Origin: Bacillus sp. AFS073361
Lineage (GTDB): Bacteria; Bacillota; Bacilli; Bacillales; Cytobacillaceae
Direction: 5' to 3'
DNA length: 64,000 bases
Assembly: GCF_002567005.1 (NCBI RefSeq)
Contig: NZ_NUZU01000039.1
Location: 492,325-556,324 of the forward strand
In this document: one piece after another, positions 1 through 10,002 of the stretch
How the letters are laid out: each line of letters starts with the position of its first letter
How positions within the stretch are numbered: position 1 is the stretch's first letter
Program-made: the position numbers and the translations under genes
The notes under the pieces: model-generated
Database searches by the model: none
What the model saw: only the letters and a program-made list of their open reading frames with translations
Told to the model about the DNA's origin: nothing

Positions 1-45
1 CTCCCGCAGGAGTCTTCGCGCCTTCCTCTCCAATCAACAGAGTGT
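1..45. repeat. Edge of a Bacillaceae intergenic repeat
   Basis: The first bases carry a small palindrome (CTCCCGCAGGAG) followed by CGCGCCTTCC and CAATCAACA. I recognise this from memory as the end of a GC-rich palindromic repeat family dispersed in Bacillus genomes. Its base composition differs sharply from the AT-rich DNA next to it. The rest would lie to the left of the window, so this is a partial call. Confidence 0.4.
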
Positions 46-82
46 TAAAATCAACGCGAACCTTTAACACAGCCTATCCTAT

Positions 83-120
83 AAAAATGTGCTGGAGTAA
101 TAGACTGCCAGCACATTTTT
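83..120 (-). terminator. Rho-independent terminator of xylA
   Basis: A 13-bp perfect stem (AAAAATGTGCTGG with CCAGCACATTTTT) and a 12-nt loop lie just past the xylA stop. The arms supply A and T tracts on both strands, so it can stop transcription from either side. It implies xylA is the last gene of its transcript, with no xylB directly behind it. Confidence 0.85.
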
Positions 121-141
121 GATGATTATATTAAGTAGTTA

Positions 142-1473
142 TTAAACAGTTACACTTGAAAGTGTTTCTAGTAGATATTGATTAATTAAAGCTTTTAGGC
201 GCTCTGTTCTGCCTGAGATGTTTTTAATTTCTGTTAATTGAAGAGCATATGCTTCAAGTTCACGGAAGTTTGTTTTTCCTTCTACGATGTCTAAGCCAAT
301 TCCATTTGTATAGCTGCTGTAACGCTCTTCAATAAAGCTATCAAGAACTTTATCTTCGATTAACTTGTTAGCAACTTTTAGGCCAATCGCAAATGCGTCC
401 ATACCTGCAATGTGTGCGTGGAATAGGTCTTCTGCTTCGAATGAACCTCTTCTTACTTTTGCATCGAAGTTTAAGCCGCCTTTTCCTAAGCCGCCATTCT
501 TCAAAATTTCGTACATAGCTAATGTATTTGTATATAAGTCAGTTGGAAATTCATCTGTATCCCATCCAAGCAGTGTATCCCCTTGGTTGGCATCGACAGA
601 ACCAAGCATTCCGTTAATACGAGCTGTTCTTAATTCATGTTCGAACGTGTGACCAGCTAAAGTAGCGTGGTTCGCTTCGATATTAAACTTGAAGTAGTCT
701 GTTAAATCATATTTTTGCAAGAATGCTAGACCAGTAGCCACATCGAAATCATATTGATGTTTAGTAGGCTCTTTTGGTTTTGGCTCAATTAGGAATGGAA
801 CGTTTAAACCAATTTCTTTCGAATAATCTACTGCCATATGAAAGAAGCGTGCTAAGTTATCTTGTTCCAGCTTCATGTCTGTATTGAGAAGTGTTTCGTA
901 CCCTTCACGGCCGCCCCAGAATACATAGTTTTCTGCTCCAAGCTCTTTTGCTACTTCTAACGCTTTTTTCACTTTCGCTGCAGAGTAAGCAAACACATCT
1001 GCATTCGGAGCAGTAGCCGCACCATGAACATATCTAGGGTTAGTAAACATGTTTGCCGTGTTCCACAATAATTTTGTCTTGCTGGTTTTCATGTATTCTT
1101 TTATCATTGCAACGATTACATCTTGGTTCTCGTTTGTTTCTTGCAACGTGCTTCCTTCAGGAGCAATATCAACGTCATGGAAAGCAAAGAAAGGAACATT
1201 TAATTTTTCAAAAAGTTCAAATGCAGCTTCCACACGTGCTTTCGCTAAATCTAATCCTTTCAGGTGATCCCACGAACGGATTGCTGTACCTACACCAAAT
1301 GGATCGGTACCATCTGCAGTAAATGTGTGCCAATATGCTACAGAGAAACGAAGAATTTCTTCCATTGTCTTGCCATTTATTTTTTCTTCTGGATTATAAT
1401 ACTTAAATGCTAATGGATTTTTAGATGCTGCACCTTCAAATTGAATTTTATTAATTGTTTCGAAATAAGCCAT
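142..1473 (-). CDS. xylA: Xylose isomerase
   Basis: This 443-residue protein is a full-length class II xylose isomerase converting D-xylose to D-xylulose in the cytosol. The catalytic histidine/aspartate pair is in FHDVD near residues 98-102. The metal-ligand segments include [16 protein letters not shown] near 230, [12 protein letters not shown] near 270 and GSVDANQGD near 295. The ATG start has a strong AGGAGG ribosome site. The gene stands alone: a terminator follows it, and a XylR operator and a cre-like site precede it, so it should be xylose-induced and glucose-repressed. Xylulokinase and xylR are not in the window and may lie elsewhere. It supplies the isomerase step for xylose released by the xylosidase encoded upstream. 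Confidence 0.97.
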   Translation of the reverse strand: MAYFETINKIQFEGAASKNPLAFKYYNPEEKINGKTMEEILRFSVAYWHTFTADGTDPFGVGTAIRSWDHLKGLDLAKARVEAAFELFEKLNVPFFAFHDVDIAPEGSTLQETNENQDVIVAMIKEYMKTSKTKLLWNTANMFTNPRYVHGAATAPNADVFAYSAAKVKKALEVAKELGAENYVFWGGREGYETLLNTDMKLEQDNLARFFHMAVDYSKEIGLNVPFLIEPKPKEPTKHQYDFDVATGLAFLQKYDLTDYFKFNIEANHATLAGHTFEHELRTARINGMLGSVDANQGDTLLGWDTDEFPTDLYTNTLAMYEILKNGGLGKGGLNFDAKVRRGSFEAEDLFHAHIAGMDAFAIGLKVANKLIEDKVLDSFIEERYSSYTNGIGLDIVEGKTNFRELEAYALQLTEIKNISGRTERLKALINQYLLETLSSVTV

Positions 1474-1514
1474 GAGATTATTCCTCCTAGAGTTTTATGG
1501 GTTCAGAATAACTT

Positions 1515-1528
1515 TGCAAATGCTTTCA
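1515..1528. promoter_or_regulatory. Candidate CcpA (cre) site upstream of xylA
   Basis: Read on the minus strand, TGAAAGCATTTGCA matches the catabolite-responsive element consensus TGWAANCGNTNWCA at all but two positions. It lies between the xylA start and the XylR operator, as in B. subtilis where xylA is subject to CcpA. This is a consensus match only. Confidence 0.45.
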
Positions 1529-1552
1529 CTTTCTAATCAGATTATAGCACCA

Positions 1553-1587
1553 TAAACTTAGTTTGTCTATTAGATAAACTAAGTTTA
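1553..1587. promoter_or_regulatory. XylR operator of xylA
   Basis: A perfect inverted repeat, TAAACTTAGTTT and AAACTAAGTTTA with an 11-nt spacer, lies about 80-115 bp upstream of xylA. It contains the TTAGTTTGT/AAACTAA core of the Bacillus XylR (ROK family) repressor site. A second site with identical core and spacing precedes xynP, which supports the assignment. Confidence 0.85.
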
Positions 1588-1759
1588 AGAAAGTATTTTT
1601 TACATGGGCTTCATCTGCCATAATTCCTTTTTTTTCATCCCCATTTATTTATACACTATATACATTAATCTGATCGCATTTTCAGATGTTTTTTCAAGGT
1701 TATCAAATGCTCTATTTTTTAGTTGATGCGAAGAAGAAATCTCCTAATTTTGCTAGACT

Positions 1760-1832
1760 GGACACTCTTCATTTACCGCTTAATCCCCATTTCCCTTCAC
1801 TCGGGAAATGGGGACACTCTTCATTTACTGCT
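1760..1832. repeat. Hairpin flanked by 21-bp direct repeats behind the GH5 gene
   Basis: Two copies of GGACACTCTTCATTTAC-GCT (1760-1780 and 1812-1832, one mismatch) flank an 11-bp perfect hairpin at 1785-1813 (CCCCATTTCCC with GGGAAATGGGG). The second repeat covers the stop codon of the GH5 gene. The hairpin may end the xynP operon transcript or protect its 3' end, but no clear U tract follows it on the minus strand. Confidence 0.6.
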
Positions 1833-3312
1833 AATTATTTTCTACCTCAACTTTTTCATATGTGTGTTTTTTCAATACCTCGAGCAAGCCTTCATTAACT
1901 TTACAGTTTTTAAAGGAGAACGACTGCATGATCAGGTCAATTTCTTCCTCAGAAAGTTCTTTAAAAATCTTTGCGTACTCTGGCTGGATTAGTGCGCCGG
2001 CATAGACAGTCAGAATGACTTGAGAAAGGCTGGAAAGATTATACGCGTGAGACATTTCCGGATTGACCACCTCTTCCAAATGGTTAGCTAATTCCTCAAC
2101 AGATTGTCTTGCCTTAAAGCCTGGCAGCCAAATCATCCAATCGTCTGTGTTTAATGCATGTTTCATTTTAAAAATGGAAGAAAGCTTCTGCATGTATTCC
2201 GATTCTGGATCAAGGGTCACTAATCCCATTACACCGACATCTTTATACGTCCAAGTGGTCCAATGTGCTCCAAATTCTTCAAAGATACTAAGTTGATCAT
2301 CCATCGCACCCAGGCGATCCCTAATTTCATTTTCTGGTCCATTATAAACGGAACCGAACTCCCCAACCCATAAAGGCACATGATATTTTTGTGCAAACTT
2401 TGTACCTTGATGATCATAAAATACTTCCTCTTGGACAGCCTTATCCCAATACTTTCCACTTTCTACACGGGCTGTCTTCGCGTCAGCTACTCCTGGATAA
2501 GCCCCTGGCCCGAAACCAGCTGCCGTATAGTTATGGCTGCTGTATACAAGATTTTTTGCAAAGGGAGCCTCTAAACCAGCAAACTGCTTTGAATAGTTAT
2601 CCCCCTCTAGGAAAATAATGTGGTCGGGGTCGATTGCGCGAATTGCTTCAACGACGCGTCGATAAATACGATTCATCCTGTCCCAGTCCGGTTGATAATT
2701 GCCAAAGAATGTATGTGGGAAATCGCCATGCGGTGTATTCACACATGGTTCATTCATAACATTATAACCAGCAATAACTCCTCTTCCTTTGTAACGTCGA
2801 GCAAACTCTTCCCATAAAGAGACAAATCTGTCTTGATACGTTTTATCATGCCAGAAAAAACTATGACGTACATCATTATCGGAATGCCAGTGAGTATTTT
2901 GGAAGCCCTGCACAGCATGAAGGTCAAGTATAACGTAAAGCCCATACTTTTCGCATAAATCAATGATCTTGTCTAAGCGTTTAAATCCTGATTCCTTGTA
3001 AGTAAAGGGTGCCTCATCATCCTCAAAATGACGATAATTTAAAGGAATGCGTATGGTAGTTGCTCCCCAGCTTTTAATAAACTGAATATCATCTTCACCG
3101 AAAAAGTAATGCAGCATCCGGTCAAATAAAAATTCAGCTTTTTCTTTACCAATCACTTCTGCAACAGTATGACGAAGAGCGTGCTCCGTCCCAGTATAGC
3201 CATTAATAAAGTCCTCCATATTCATCCATCCGCCAATACATGTGCCTCTTAGTTGAATGGTGTTACCAGTAGAATCAGTAATTTTTTCATTTTTTACTTG
3301 AAGCAAGTCCAT
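1831..3312 (-). CDS. Glycoside hydrolase family 5 (endoglucanase-like), cytosolic
   Basis: This 493-residue enzyme has a GH5 TIM barrel over roughly residues 20-370. The acid/base motif is YNVMNEPCV near 185, and the nucleophile segment is [11 protein letters not shown] near 320. An alpha-helical extension of about 100 residues follows the barrel. No signal peptide is visible, so it probably acts inside the cell on imported oligosaccharides. It is the third gene of the xynP-xynB operon, 30 bp behind xynB, so it likely trims substituted or mixed-linked xylo- or gluco-oligomers. GH5 covers many specificities (cellulase, mannanase, xylanase, glucosidase), so the substrate is inferred from context only. 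Confidence 0.8.
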   Translation of the reverse strand: MDLLQVKNEKITDSTGNTIQLRGTCIGGWMNMEDFINGYTGTEHALRHTVAEVIGKEKAEFLFDRMLHYFFGEDDIQFIKSWGATTIRIPLNYRHFEDDEAPFTYKESGFKRLDKIIDLCEKYGLYVILDLHAVQGFQNTHWHSDNDVRHSFFWHDKTYQDRFVSLWEEFARRYKGRGVIAGYNVMNEPCVNTPHGDFPHTFFGNYQPDWDRMNRIYRRVVEAIRAIDPDHIIFLEGDNYSKQFAGLEAPFAKNLVYSSHNYTAAGFGPGAYPGVADAKTARVESGKYWDKAVQEEVFYDHQGTKFAQKYHVPLWVGEFGSVYNGPENEIRDRLGAMDDQLSIFEEFGAHWTTWTYKDVGVMGLVTLDPESEYMQKLSSIFKMKHALNTDDWMIWLPGFKARQSVEELANHLEEVVNPEMSHAYNLSSLSQVILTVYAGALIQPEYAKIFKELSEEEIDLIMQSFSFKNCKVNEGLLEVLKKHTYEKVEVENN

Positions 3313-3341
3313 AACTATTCCCTTCCCTTCAATGCAATGTA

Positions 3342-4943
3342 CTAAATTTCTTTATATGAAAAATAGTCAAAATCAGCAGGTTGACTTGTTCCGCTTGTAT
3401 CTTGACAATGCATACCAACAAATGCTCCCGTAAATCCATTAAGCCGGACATATTCGTCCGATAGTTTATAAGATTCAAAGGTGACAGGTATATCCGTCCA
3501 AGTTTCGTTATCAAAAGAATAAGCGAATTGAAAGGTATGTTTTTTGACTTTAACTTTTAAATGAACATACTCAACCGATTCTGGAACTTGAATTTCTGAC
3601 CCTTGAAGCGGTTGTGAGAAAGCAAAATTATCACAATTCATGATATCAATGATCCGGCCCTTTTCTTCATTCCAGGTAATTTGAACAGATGTCCAATTTT
3701 CTGTATTATAATAGCAAACCAAGCCTGCAGCCTGTTGGAATGTATTTGGCTGGAAGGAAACCGCTGTACCAGCTTCAAAATGGAATGACTGCCAGCGACG
3801 GGCAACCAGGGCTTGCGTAAAGCATGACGTTAATGACTCTTTTCCATAAAGGCGTAAATTCCCCAGTCTGTCAGTTAAGGACATAATATCATCTGTTAAT
3901 GGAATCCTTAAGGACTGATAATGATGGTTCAATGTTGGGCTGTCAAAGTGATCAACTTCGTCATAATCTCTTTCCCATTTAACTTCTTCCATCTTTGGTG
4001 CTTCTACTTCAACAGAGCCTTGTTTTCCTCCCACAACGTATGGCCAGCCGTCTCGCCATTCAAGTTTTTGAATGGCCGTCTCTCTCCCCAGTGGACAAAA
4101 ACCTCGATAATCAAGTACCGGTTTATCATCTTTAGGCAGCGGTCTGCCAGTGAGATGCGCTAAATACCATTCATCTGTATGTGTTTGAACAATAGAGGCA
4201 TGTCCGCATCTTTGCAAAGGATTTCTAGGATCATGCCAGGAAGTAAGGAATGGATGATCTGGGTGCAACTCATAAGGTCCTTCAATATTTTTTGATCTTG
4301 CTAGTGTTGCTGCATGAGCATATCTCGTTCCACCCTCTGCTGTCAGCAGATAGTAATAACCATTGATATGATATAAATGTGGTCCTTCAGTCAGTCTAAT
4401 GTCGGTTCCTTCAAAAATCACTTTCGGCTTTCCAATTAAACGACCTTCCTGATGAGAATATTCTTGTAAGACAATTCCTCCAAAAGAGTGTTTATACGTT
4501 CTTTGGTCCCAAAGCATATTGATGATGTATTTTCTCCCATCCACATCATGGAATAAGGAAGGATCGAAACCTGAACTATTCAAATAGATCGGGTCGCTCC
4601 AATCACCATCGATCGTTTCACAAGTAGTCAAGTAATTATGAGTGTCCTTCCACGCACCCGAATGTTGTTTCACATCGGAATAAATCAACCAGAATTTGTC
4701 ATCAGCATAGGTTAAGCATGGTGCCCACACTCCGCCGGAATTGGGGTTCCCTTTCATATCAATAAGGGAAATCCGGTTTAATGGACGTGATACAAGATGC
4801 CAGTTTACTAGATCCTTAGAATGATGGATTTGTACCCCAGGGAACCATTCAAAGGTAGATACCGCGATATAATAATCATCCCCGACCCTGCAAATGCTAG
4901 GGTCTGGATTAAAACCTTTTAATACAGGATTTTGGATTTTCAT
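3342..4943 (-). CDS. xynB: Beta-xylosidase, GH43
   Basis: This protein hydrolyses xylobiose and xylo-oligosaccharides to xylose in the cytosol. The second ATG (4943) gives 533 residues beginning [16 protein letters not shown], the usual Bacillus XynB length and start. The first ATG (4952) overlaps the xynP stop and abuts the AGAGG ribosome site too closely. The N-terminal five-bladed propeller carries the catalytic base in NPDPSI, the pKa-modulating Asp in [11 protein letters not shown] near 125 and the acid in LTEGPHLY near 185. A C-terminal beta-sandwich ends [17 protein letters not shown]. It is translationally coupled to xynP. Confidence 0.95.
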   Translation of the reverse strand: MKIQNPVLKGFNPDPSICRVGDDYYIAVSTFEWFPGVQIHHSKDLVNWHLVSRPLNRISLIDMKGNPNSGGVWAPCLTYADDKFWLIYSDVKQHSGAWKDTHNYLTTCETIDGDWSDPIYLNSSGFDPSLFHDVDGRKYIINMLWDQRTYKHSFGGIVLQEYSHQEGRLIGKPKVIFEGTDIRLTEGPHLYHINGYYYLLTAEGGTRYAHAATLARSKNIEGPYELHPDHPFLTSWHDPRNPLQRCGHASIVQTHTDEWYLAHLTGRPLPKDDKPVLDYRGFCPLGRETAIQKLEWRDGWPYVVGGKQGSVEVEAPKMEEVKWERDYDEVDHFDSPTLNHHYQSLRIPLTDDIMSLTDRLGNLRLYGKESLTSCFTQALVARRWQSFHFEAGTAVSFQPNTFQQAAGLVCYYNTENWTSVQITWNEEKGRIIDIMNCDNFAFSQPLQGSEIQVPESVEYVHLKVKVKKHTFQFAYSFDNETWTDIPVTFESYKLSDEYVRLNGFTGAFVGMHCQDTSGTSQPADFDYFSYKEI

Positions 4944-4948
4944 TGTGA

Positions 4949-6331
4949 TCATCCTCTCGTTTTTAATACATTAAGAATTCGTTTATGTTCCTTTTCATCC
5001 AAGTTATATAAGAAGATGGCCACTAGCTCGATGATAACAAATACGGCCGGAATGACAGTCATGGTAATCAAAATACCATTCAATGCTTCTGGAGTTTGCG
5101 CTTGATTAGCAACATAACCGAATTTGGCCAAAATTAATCCTGGAACAATTCCTCCGATTGCCATACCAAACTTGAAGAAGAATCCAACCAACGCATAAAT
5201 GACACCGCTTGCACGTTTACCAGTCTTATATTCGCCAAAATCGATGGTTTCAGGAATTAACGCCCATGTAAAAGCACCTGCTGTTATTGTACCGAGTGCT
5301 GCAATTAAGCGTCCTGCAAATACAAATGGAACCATGGTCGGCGGAATAAGGAAAAGAGCTATTAAGCCGATTGCCTTTAATGATAAAGCTGTAAATAATA
5401 GCTTTTTCTTACCCATCCATTTGTACATTAATGGCATTAATGGCATAAGGATAAGTGCAGGAAGCGTTCCCATTAAACCATACCATTTTACTAATTCCGG
5501 TCTGGCAACGTTATACGTTACATAATAAATTCCAACAGAGTTAACAATGGAGTTTACACCAAAATTAAGTATAAAGAAAAAGCAAACGATTAATAGTGGA
5601 CGATTTGTTTTTAATTGAATCCAGATATCTTTAAAGTTAATCTCTGCTTCTTTTGAATGATTAAGCGGAACACGTTCCTTTGTGTTATAAAAGCTGTATA
5701 TCAACAAAAATGCTCCTAAAATCCCCATGATAGTCATGGTGATTTGCCATCCGGAGCCTGTTTCTCCAGTCATATTTGTGAAGATTCCAGCTAAAAGGGG
5801 CACACCGAAGGAGACGATCAATCCACCAGTGTTTCCGAACAGCATCCGTACTGAAGTCAAGCTAACGACTTCTTTGTTATCTTGAGTTATGGCTGAAGTA
5901 AGCGCTGCATATGGAATGTTAATCACTGAATACGTAATCGATAATAAAATATAAGTTACATATGCATACACAAGTTTCATAGGATCAGAAAATCCTGGAG
6001 TTGTAAAACAGAGAATCGCTACACCCGCAAATGGAAAGGCACCGTATAAAAGATAGGGACGAAATCTTCCGTATTTTGTTTTGGTCTTATCTATAACTGC
6101 TCCAATAAATGGATCGAGAACCGCATCAATCAACCGAACAACTAAGAACATTAATCCAGCAGCTGCTGCCGTGATTCCAAAAACGTCAGTATAGAAAAAT
6201 AATAGATAGCTACTTACCGTTTGATAAATGAAGTTACAGGCCAAATCACCCGTACCATAGCCAAACTTTTCCTTCATCTTGATCTTTTCGGGTTGAACTA
6301 CTGTCAATTGCTGAGCAACACTTGTATTCAT
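4949..6331 (-). CDS. xynP: Xyloside:cation symporter, GPH family
   Basis: A 460-residue membrane protein with about 12 hydrophobic segments, of the glycoside-pentoside-hexuronide:cation symporter family within the MFS. The family region [28 protein letters not shown] (shown here by its key residues D, P, G and the KTKYGRFRP basic loop) lies near residues 67-95. It should import xylobiose or other beta-xylosides with Na+ or H+. It is the first gene of xynP-xynB-GH5, matching the xynPB pair of B. subtilis. A XylR box lies about 30 bp upstream, and two IclR-type palindromes lie about 270-300 bp upstream. Confidence 0.9.
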   Translation of the reverse strand: MNTSVAQQLTVVQPEKIKMKEKFGYGTGDLACNFIYQTVSSYLLFFYTDVFGITAAAAGLMFLVVRLIDAVLDPFIGAVIDKTKTKYGRFRPYLLYGAFPFAGVAILCFTTPGFSDPMKLVYAYVTYILLSITYSVINIPYAALTSAITQDNKEVVSLTSVRMLFGNTGGLIVSFGVPLLAGIFTNMTGETGSGWQITMTIMGILGAFLLIYSFYNTKERVPLNHSKEAEINFKDIWIQLKTNRPLLIVCFFFILNFGVNSIVNSVGIYYVTYNVARPELVKWYGLMGTLPALILMPLMPLMYKWMGKKKLLFTALSLKAIGLIALFLIPPTMVPFVFAGRLIAALGTITAGAFTWALIPETIDFGEYKTGKRASGVIYALVGFFFKFGMAIGGIVPGLILAKFGYVANQAQTPEALNGILITMTVIPAVFVIIELVAIFLYNLDEKEHKRILNVLKTRG

Positions 6332-6361
6332 TCTGATTCCCCTTTTAATTATTATTTACAA

Positions 6362-6396
6362 ACGCTTAGTTTGTTGGTCCTATAAACAAAGTTATG
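6362..6396. promoter_or_regulatory. XylR operator of xynP operon
   Basis: The cores CTTAGTTTGT and ATAAACAAAGTT are separated by 7 nt, exactly the layout of the perfect xylA operator. The right arm carries one mismatch (C-A for C-T). Its position about 30 bp before the xynP start fits repression in the absence of xylose. Confidence 0.75.
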
Positions 6397-6597
6397 ATAA
6401 TATTATTATCCAATCTACCAAACTGGATAAAAACCTTTATGGATTTCCTTCCATGGCATTTTCACGCCACAATGCAGGACCGTTGTGCTTTGTATCCCTT
6501 GTACCTTCCACTTCACTCCTTTTACTCTATTTATGTGTGCCTGCACTGGCTGAGAAAGGGATTCCTGCCAGTGCACTCTGAACAGACTTCAAGGTGG
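6397..6597. other. xynP upstream region without a supported gene
   Basis: This is the first part of the 383-bp gap between xynP and the aldolase gene. I see no gene with a credible ribosome site or family signature. A short inverted repeat (TGCACTGGC at 6541-6549 with GCCAGTGCA at 6567-6575) could form a hairpin. Both flanking genes point left, so this is xynP promoter and leader DNA. Confidence 0.5.
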
Positions 6598-6632
6598 TTT
6601 TATATTATAAAACACAATTTTATAATATAACC
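6598..6632. promoter_or_regulatory. Paired IclR-type palindromes upstream of xynP
   Basis: Two copies of one 15-bp palindrome lie side by side: TTTTATATTATAAAA at 6598-6612 and TTTTATAATATAA at 6618-6630, with CACAA between. The same palindrome recurs twice in the gap between the pentonate dehydratase and the divergent iclR gene (9815-9833 and 9973-9987). The recurrence beside iclR suggests the local IclR protein binds here, tying the xynP operon to the pentonate module. A strong hairpin is a possible alternative reading. Confidence 0.55.
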
Positions 6633-6714
6633 TTATTTAGCTAAATTATATCACCTTACAACAAGGAAATCTATTCCTACTTAGGACATATTTTCTAACC
6701 TATTATTTACGAAT

Positions 6715-7650
6715 TTACACTAAAACCCCGTTATAATTAGGAATAACTTGAACAATCAATGCATCTAATTCTTGCAAAAGTAGTTTGATGGACTCTATTT
6801 GTTTGTCATTTGGCTGGATAAGCGGTTTTTGACTATATCCCTCTAATTCAATCCCTTGAAGAACCATCGCTTGCTTCATAATCGGGATAAACGGAGTCCC
6901 AATATCGTATAGCCCCATCATTTTATCGACAATCTTTTGGATTTCAGCCACTTTTTCCAGGTCACGCAAGTTGATGGCCTTTACCCACTCAGAAAATACT
7001 GCTGGATATAAGTTGGAGAGCCCCCCAATACAGCCATTACCACCACAAAGTATATTATGGGCAAAGTTTTCATCAAATCCGGAGTAGACAATAAATTCAG
7101 GGAATTCGTTCCGCACCGTTTGAATCAATTCTCTTGTATGCGTCATTTCCGTGACAGTATCTTTATATCCTTTAATATTCTTATGTTTCCTCAAGAGATT
7201 GAGAGTCACTTGCGGAGACAAGTCATGGCCTGTCCTTGCAGGGAAATTATACAAATAAATATCACCATTTACCCAATCGGCAACCTGATCGTAATAGTCC
7301 TCAACACTTTCATCCGAAAGTGAAAAATAATATGGACTGATAATCATAACACCATCCGCACCGGCATCAATTGCATAATTGGAAAGCTGGATCGTATCTT
7401 CCACCGTCATGCACGAAGTCCCAATATACACTTTGGTCCGATGATTCACATGGTTAACCACAAGGTCGATCAATTCTTTCTTCTCGGCATCATTCATGGC
7501 GAAAAACTCTCCAGTACTGCCCATAATGACTAAACCGTCTACTCCCCCATTAATTAAAAAGTCATAGATATTTTTGTTAGCCTGATGGTCCAATTTGCCC
7601 TCAGCAGTAAAAGCAGTAACAACCGGCGTTAGAAATTGTGCTTTTTTCAA
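6715..7650 (-). CDS. DapA/NAL-family aldolase, probably 2-keto-3-deoxypentonate aldolase (YagE/YjhH type)
   Basis: This 311-residue class I aldolase of the dihydrodipicolinate synthase/N-acetylneuraminate lyase family has MGSTGEFF near residue 45. The catalytic Tyr is in IYLYNFPARTG near 135, and the Schiff-base lysine is in IKGYKDTV near 160. It lies 115 bp behind a YagF/YjhG-type sugar-acid dehydratase. The natural reading is that it cleaves 2-keto-3-deoxy-D-xylonate or -L-arabinonate to pyruvate and glycolaldehyde. This assignment rests on context, since the family alone does not fix the substrate. The ATG has an AAGGAGAG ribosome site just behind an intercistronic hairpin. Confidence 0.8.
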   Translation of the reverse strand: MKKAQFLTPVVTAFTAEGKLDHQANKNIYDFLINGGVDGLVIMGSTGEFFAMNDAEKKELIDLVVNHVNHRTKVYIGTSCMTVEDTIQLSNYAIDAGADGVMIISPYYFSLSDESVEDYYDQVADWVNGDIYLYNFPARTGHDLSPQVTLNLLRKHKNIKGYKDTVTEMTHTRELIQTVRNEFPEFIVYSGFDENFAHNILCGGNGCIGGLSNLYPAVFSEWVKAINLRDLEKVAEIQKIVDKMMGLYDIGTPFIPIMKQAMVLQGIELEGYSQKPLIQPNDKQIESIKLLLQELDALIVQVIPNYNGVLV

Positions 7651-7670
7651 TGAATCTCTCTCCTTGGATA

Positions 7671-7705
7671 CCCAGCAGGCTCTAATTTTACCTGAGCCCG
7701 CCGGG
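7671..7705 (-). other. Intercistronic RNA hairpin between dehydratase and aldolase genes
   Basis: CCCAGCAGGCTC and GAGCCCGCCGGG pair over 12 bp. Two A-C mismatches as read on the plus strand become G-U pairs in the minus-strand transcript, so the stem is complete only in the sense RNA. No U tract follows, and the hairpin sits directly before the aldolase ribosome site. It is more likely a processing, stability or translation-tuning element than a terminator. Confidence 0.6.
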
Positions 7706-7765
7706 ATAATAATATTTGTTTAATGAGCTATAATACATCCAATGAAATTTTTACTCTCTTAAAAA

Positions 7766-9760
7766 TTACTTAATCACACTTTTTTCTTTTTTTTGGTCCG
7801 CTAATGCTTTCATGCCTGCATTCAATACTTCAATGATTCGATCAGTATCATAAACACTACCTCGCCAAGTTCCTCCACTCGCGGATTGAAGTGCAGCCCA
7901 TAATCGAGTATCATCCGGTAAGCCAGGATCTGGCTTAACGCCTTGATGTGTCCCACGTTCATCTAATACTCTAGTTGCCTCTTCAATCGACAATCTATTG
8001 TCCTTTGTCCCGATAAAGTTAACAGTACCGACCAATTGTTCTCTGTCAATAATAATTTCAATTACATCTCCATCACGTAATTTACCAATTGGTCCCCCTG
8101 CCAACGCTTCTGGCCCAATATGTCCGATACATGCCCCAGTTGAAACGCCTGAAAAACGTGCATCTGTTAGTAAGGAAACATGTTTCCCATAAGATAAGTG
8201 TTTTAATGCAGAAGTTAATTGATAAGTTTCTTCCATTCCTGTCCCCAATGGTCCTCCACCCATAACAACCATGATGTCACCTGCTTCGATTCCGCCTGTT
8301 TTAATCGCCCTGATCGCTGCTTTTTCAGAAGTAAAAATCTTTGCTTCACCAGTATGACGATAAACACCATCTTCTCCGACCACGGAAGGATCAATGCTAG
8401 TTGATTTTATGACAGAACCTTCAGGTGCAATGTTACCTTTCGGAAACGTAACTGTTGAGGTTAATCCTCGTTGTTTTGATTGAATTGGACTCATGATGAC
8501 CTCATCTGGTTGAATTCCATCATGTTCCACCAATAGTTGTCTAAATTTCGTACGTCTTTCTGAGGTTTCCCACCAATCAAGGTTTGCTCCAAGAGTTTCC
8601 CCTGTCACTGTAAGAACATCTTCATGTAACAGGCCTAATTTCCTTAGATGAAGCATAACTTCAGGTACGCCTCCAGCTAAGAAAGCTCGAACGGTTGGAT
8701 GGTTATCTGGACCGTTTGGCAATACATTTACTAAGCGAGGCACCAATTTATTGATTCTTTCCCAATCATCTACAGTAGGAATTTTGCAGCAGGCAGCATG
8801 TGCAACAGCAGGAAGATGTAAAAGCAAGTTGGTTGAACCACCAAATGCTGCATGAAGGACCATTGCATTTTCAATTGCTTTATCTGTAATAATATCCTTA
8901 GTAGTAATGTTTCTCTTTTCCAATTCCAACGCTGCGCGTGCTGACTGTTTCGCGACTTCTTCCCAAACAGGCTGGCCAGACGGTGATAAAGCAGAATGCG
9001 GCAGTGCCAATCCCAGTGCTTCGACAACCACTTGTGAGGTTCCAGCAGTTCCTAAGAACTGACAACCACCACCGGATGAGCCACATGCCACACAACCAAG
9101 TCTTGCGGCATCCTCCAATGAAAGCTCACCATTTGAAAACCTTGCACCAATCGTTTGAACCTTGCCCGCATCTTCCCCATCTGTAGGCGGAAGTGTTGCT
9201 CCTCCCGGAACGAGGACGGTTGGAAGATTATGCATGGATGCCAGGGCAATCATCACGGCCGGGAGACCCTTATCACAGGTGGCAACACCTATAACGGCTC
9301 GTCTTGTCGGGATGGACCGGATTAGGCGTCTCATCACAAGGGCTGCATCATTCCTATATGGAAGGGAGTCAAACATGCCTGTTGTCCCTTGAGAGCGGCC
9401 ATCACATGGATCACTTACAAAACTGGCAAATGGGACGCCTCCTTGCTTAGTAATTTCTTCAGCAGCAGCCCTCATTTGCAATCCTAATTCATAGTTTCCA
9501 GTATGATATCCTAATGCAATGGGAGTGCCATCATGATCCCGAATTCCTGCCAATGTTCCGATAATCAGCACCTGTTTTCCAAGGAGCTTGGAAGGTTCCC
9601 AGCCCATTCCGGCATTTTGGGTCATACCAAAAATATCACCGCTTGGAAGTTCTCTTAACATTTCGGGCGTCAGTGGAAGTGAACCTTCCGGCCCTGCGCC
9701 ATGAGTCTTTATGCTATAAAGGGATTGATTTCCTTCGTCAAATATTGAATTTAATGACAT
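7766..9760 (-). CDS. Sugar-acid dehydratase, YagF/YjhG branch of the IlvD/Edd family (xylonate dehydratase-like)
   Basis: This 664-residue Fe-S dehydratase is close to the roughly 655 residues of E. coli YjhG/YagF and longer than IlvD (about 560) or Edd (about 600). Cluster cysteines are in [12 protein letters not shown] near 115, ATCDKG near 160 and the glycine-rich [15 protein letters not shown] near 225. A late motif [11 protein letters not shown] also fits. It should dehydrate D-xylonate or a related pentonate to the 2-keto-3-deoxy acid, which the next gene's aldolase would split. Start ATG has GGAGG. Divergent iclR and two shared palindromes control the promoter. No pentose dehydrogenase is present locally, so the acid may be imported or made elsewhere. 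Confidence 0.88.
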   Translation of the reverse strand: MSLNSIFDEGNQSLYSIKTHGAGPEGSLPLTPEMLRELPSGDIFGMTQNAGMGWEPSKLLGKQVLIIGTLAGIRDHDGTPIALGYHTGNYELGLQMRAAAEEITKQGGVPFASFVSDPCDGRSQGTTGMFDSLPYRNDAALVMRRLIRSIPTRRAVIGVATCDKGLPAVMIALASMHNLPTVLVPGGATLPPTDGEDAGKVQTIGARFSNGELSLEDAARLGCVACGSSGGGCQFLGTAGTSQVVVEALGLALPHSALSPSGQPVWEEVAKQSARAALELEKRNITTKDIITDKAIENAMVLHAAFGGSTNLLLHLPAVAHAACCKIPTVDDWERINKLVPRLVNVLPNGPDNHPTVRAFLAGGVPEVMLHLRKLGLLHEDVLTVTGETLGANLDWWETSERRTKFRQLLVEHDGIQPDEVIMSPIQSKQRGLTSTVTFPKGNIAPEGSVIKSTSIDPSVVGEDGVYRHTGEAKIFTSEKAAIRAIKTGGIEAGDIMVVMGGGPLGTGMEETYQLTSALKHLSYGKHVSLLTDARFSGVSTGACIGHIGPEALAGGPIGKLRDGDVIEIIIDREQLVGTVNFIGTKDNRLSIEEATRVLDERGTHQGVKPDPGLPDDTRLWAALQSASGGTWRGSVYDTDRIIEVLNAGMKALADQKKEKSVIK

Positions 9761-9814
9761 AGTAACCTCCGATGAATTTATTTACTACCAAGTAATGATT
9801 TTATGTATATTTAT

Positions 9815-9840
9815 AGTTTTATAATATAAAACTAAGTTTT
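9815..9840. promoter_or_regulatory. IclR operator in the dehydratase promoter
   Basis: A 19-bp perfect palindrome AGTTTTATAATATAAAACT (9815-9833) is followed by a further half site AAGTTTTAT. It lies about 55-80 bp before the dehydratase start, where a repressor would act. It matches the sites at 6598-6632 and 9973-9987. Confidence 0.65.
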
Positions 9841-9972
9841 ATTATTTGGTTGTGATTTGATTATAGCATATCTTTATTTATTGTGCCTATTCCATTACAA
9901 CCTAAAAATTGTTTTTTCAAAATTTTTTATCCACATTTATTAATCCATAATGTTTGTTATAATAAGATATAA

Positions 9973-9987
9973 TTTTACAATATAAAA
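9973..9987. promoter_or_regulatory. IclR operator directly before iclR (autoregulation)
   Basis: TTTTACAATATAAAA carries the same palindrome with one mismatch and ends 2 bp before the AAAGGAG ribosome site of iclR. Binding here would block transcription or early elongation of the regulator gene itself. Confidence 0.55.
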
Positions 9988-10002
9988 CCAAAGGAGTTAT
10001 TT

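Noticed and set aside
6394-6630. 78-residue plus-strand open frame upstream of xynP
   Set aside because: No ribosome site, hydrophobic random-like composition, and it overlaps the XylR box and the IclR palindromes.
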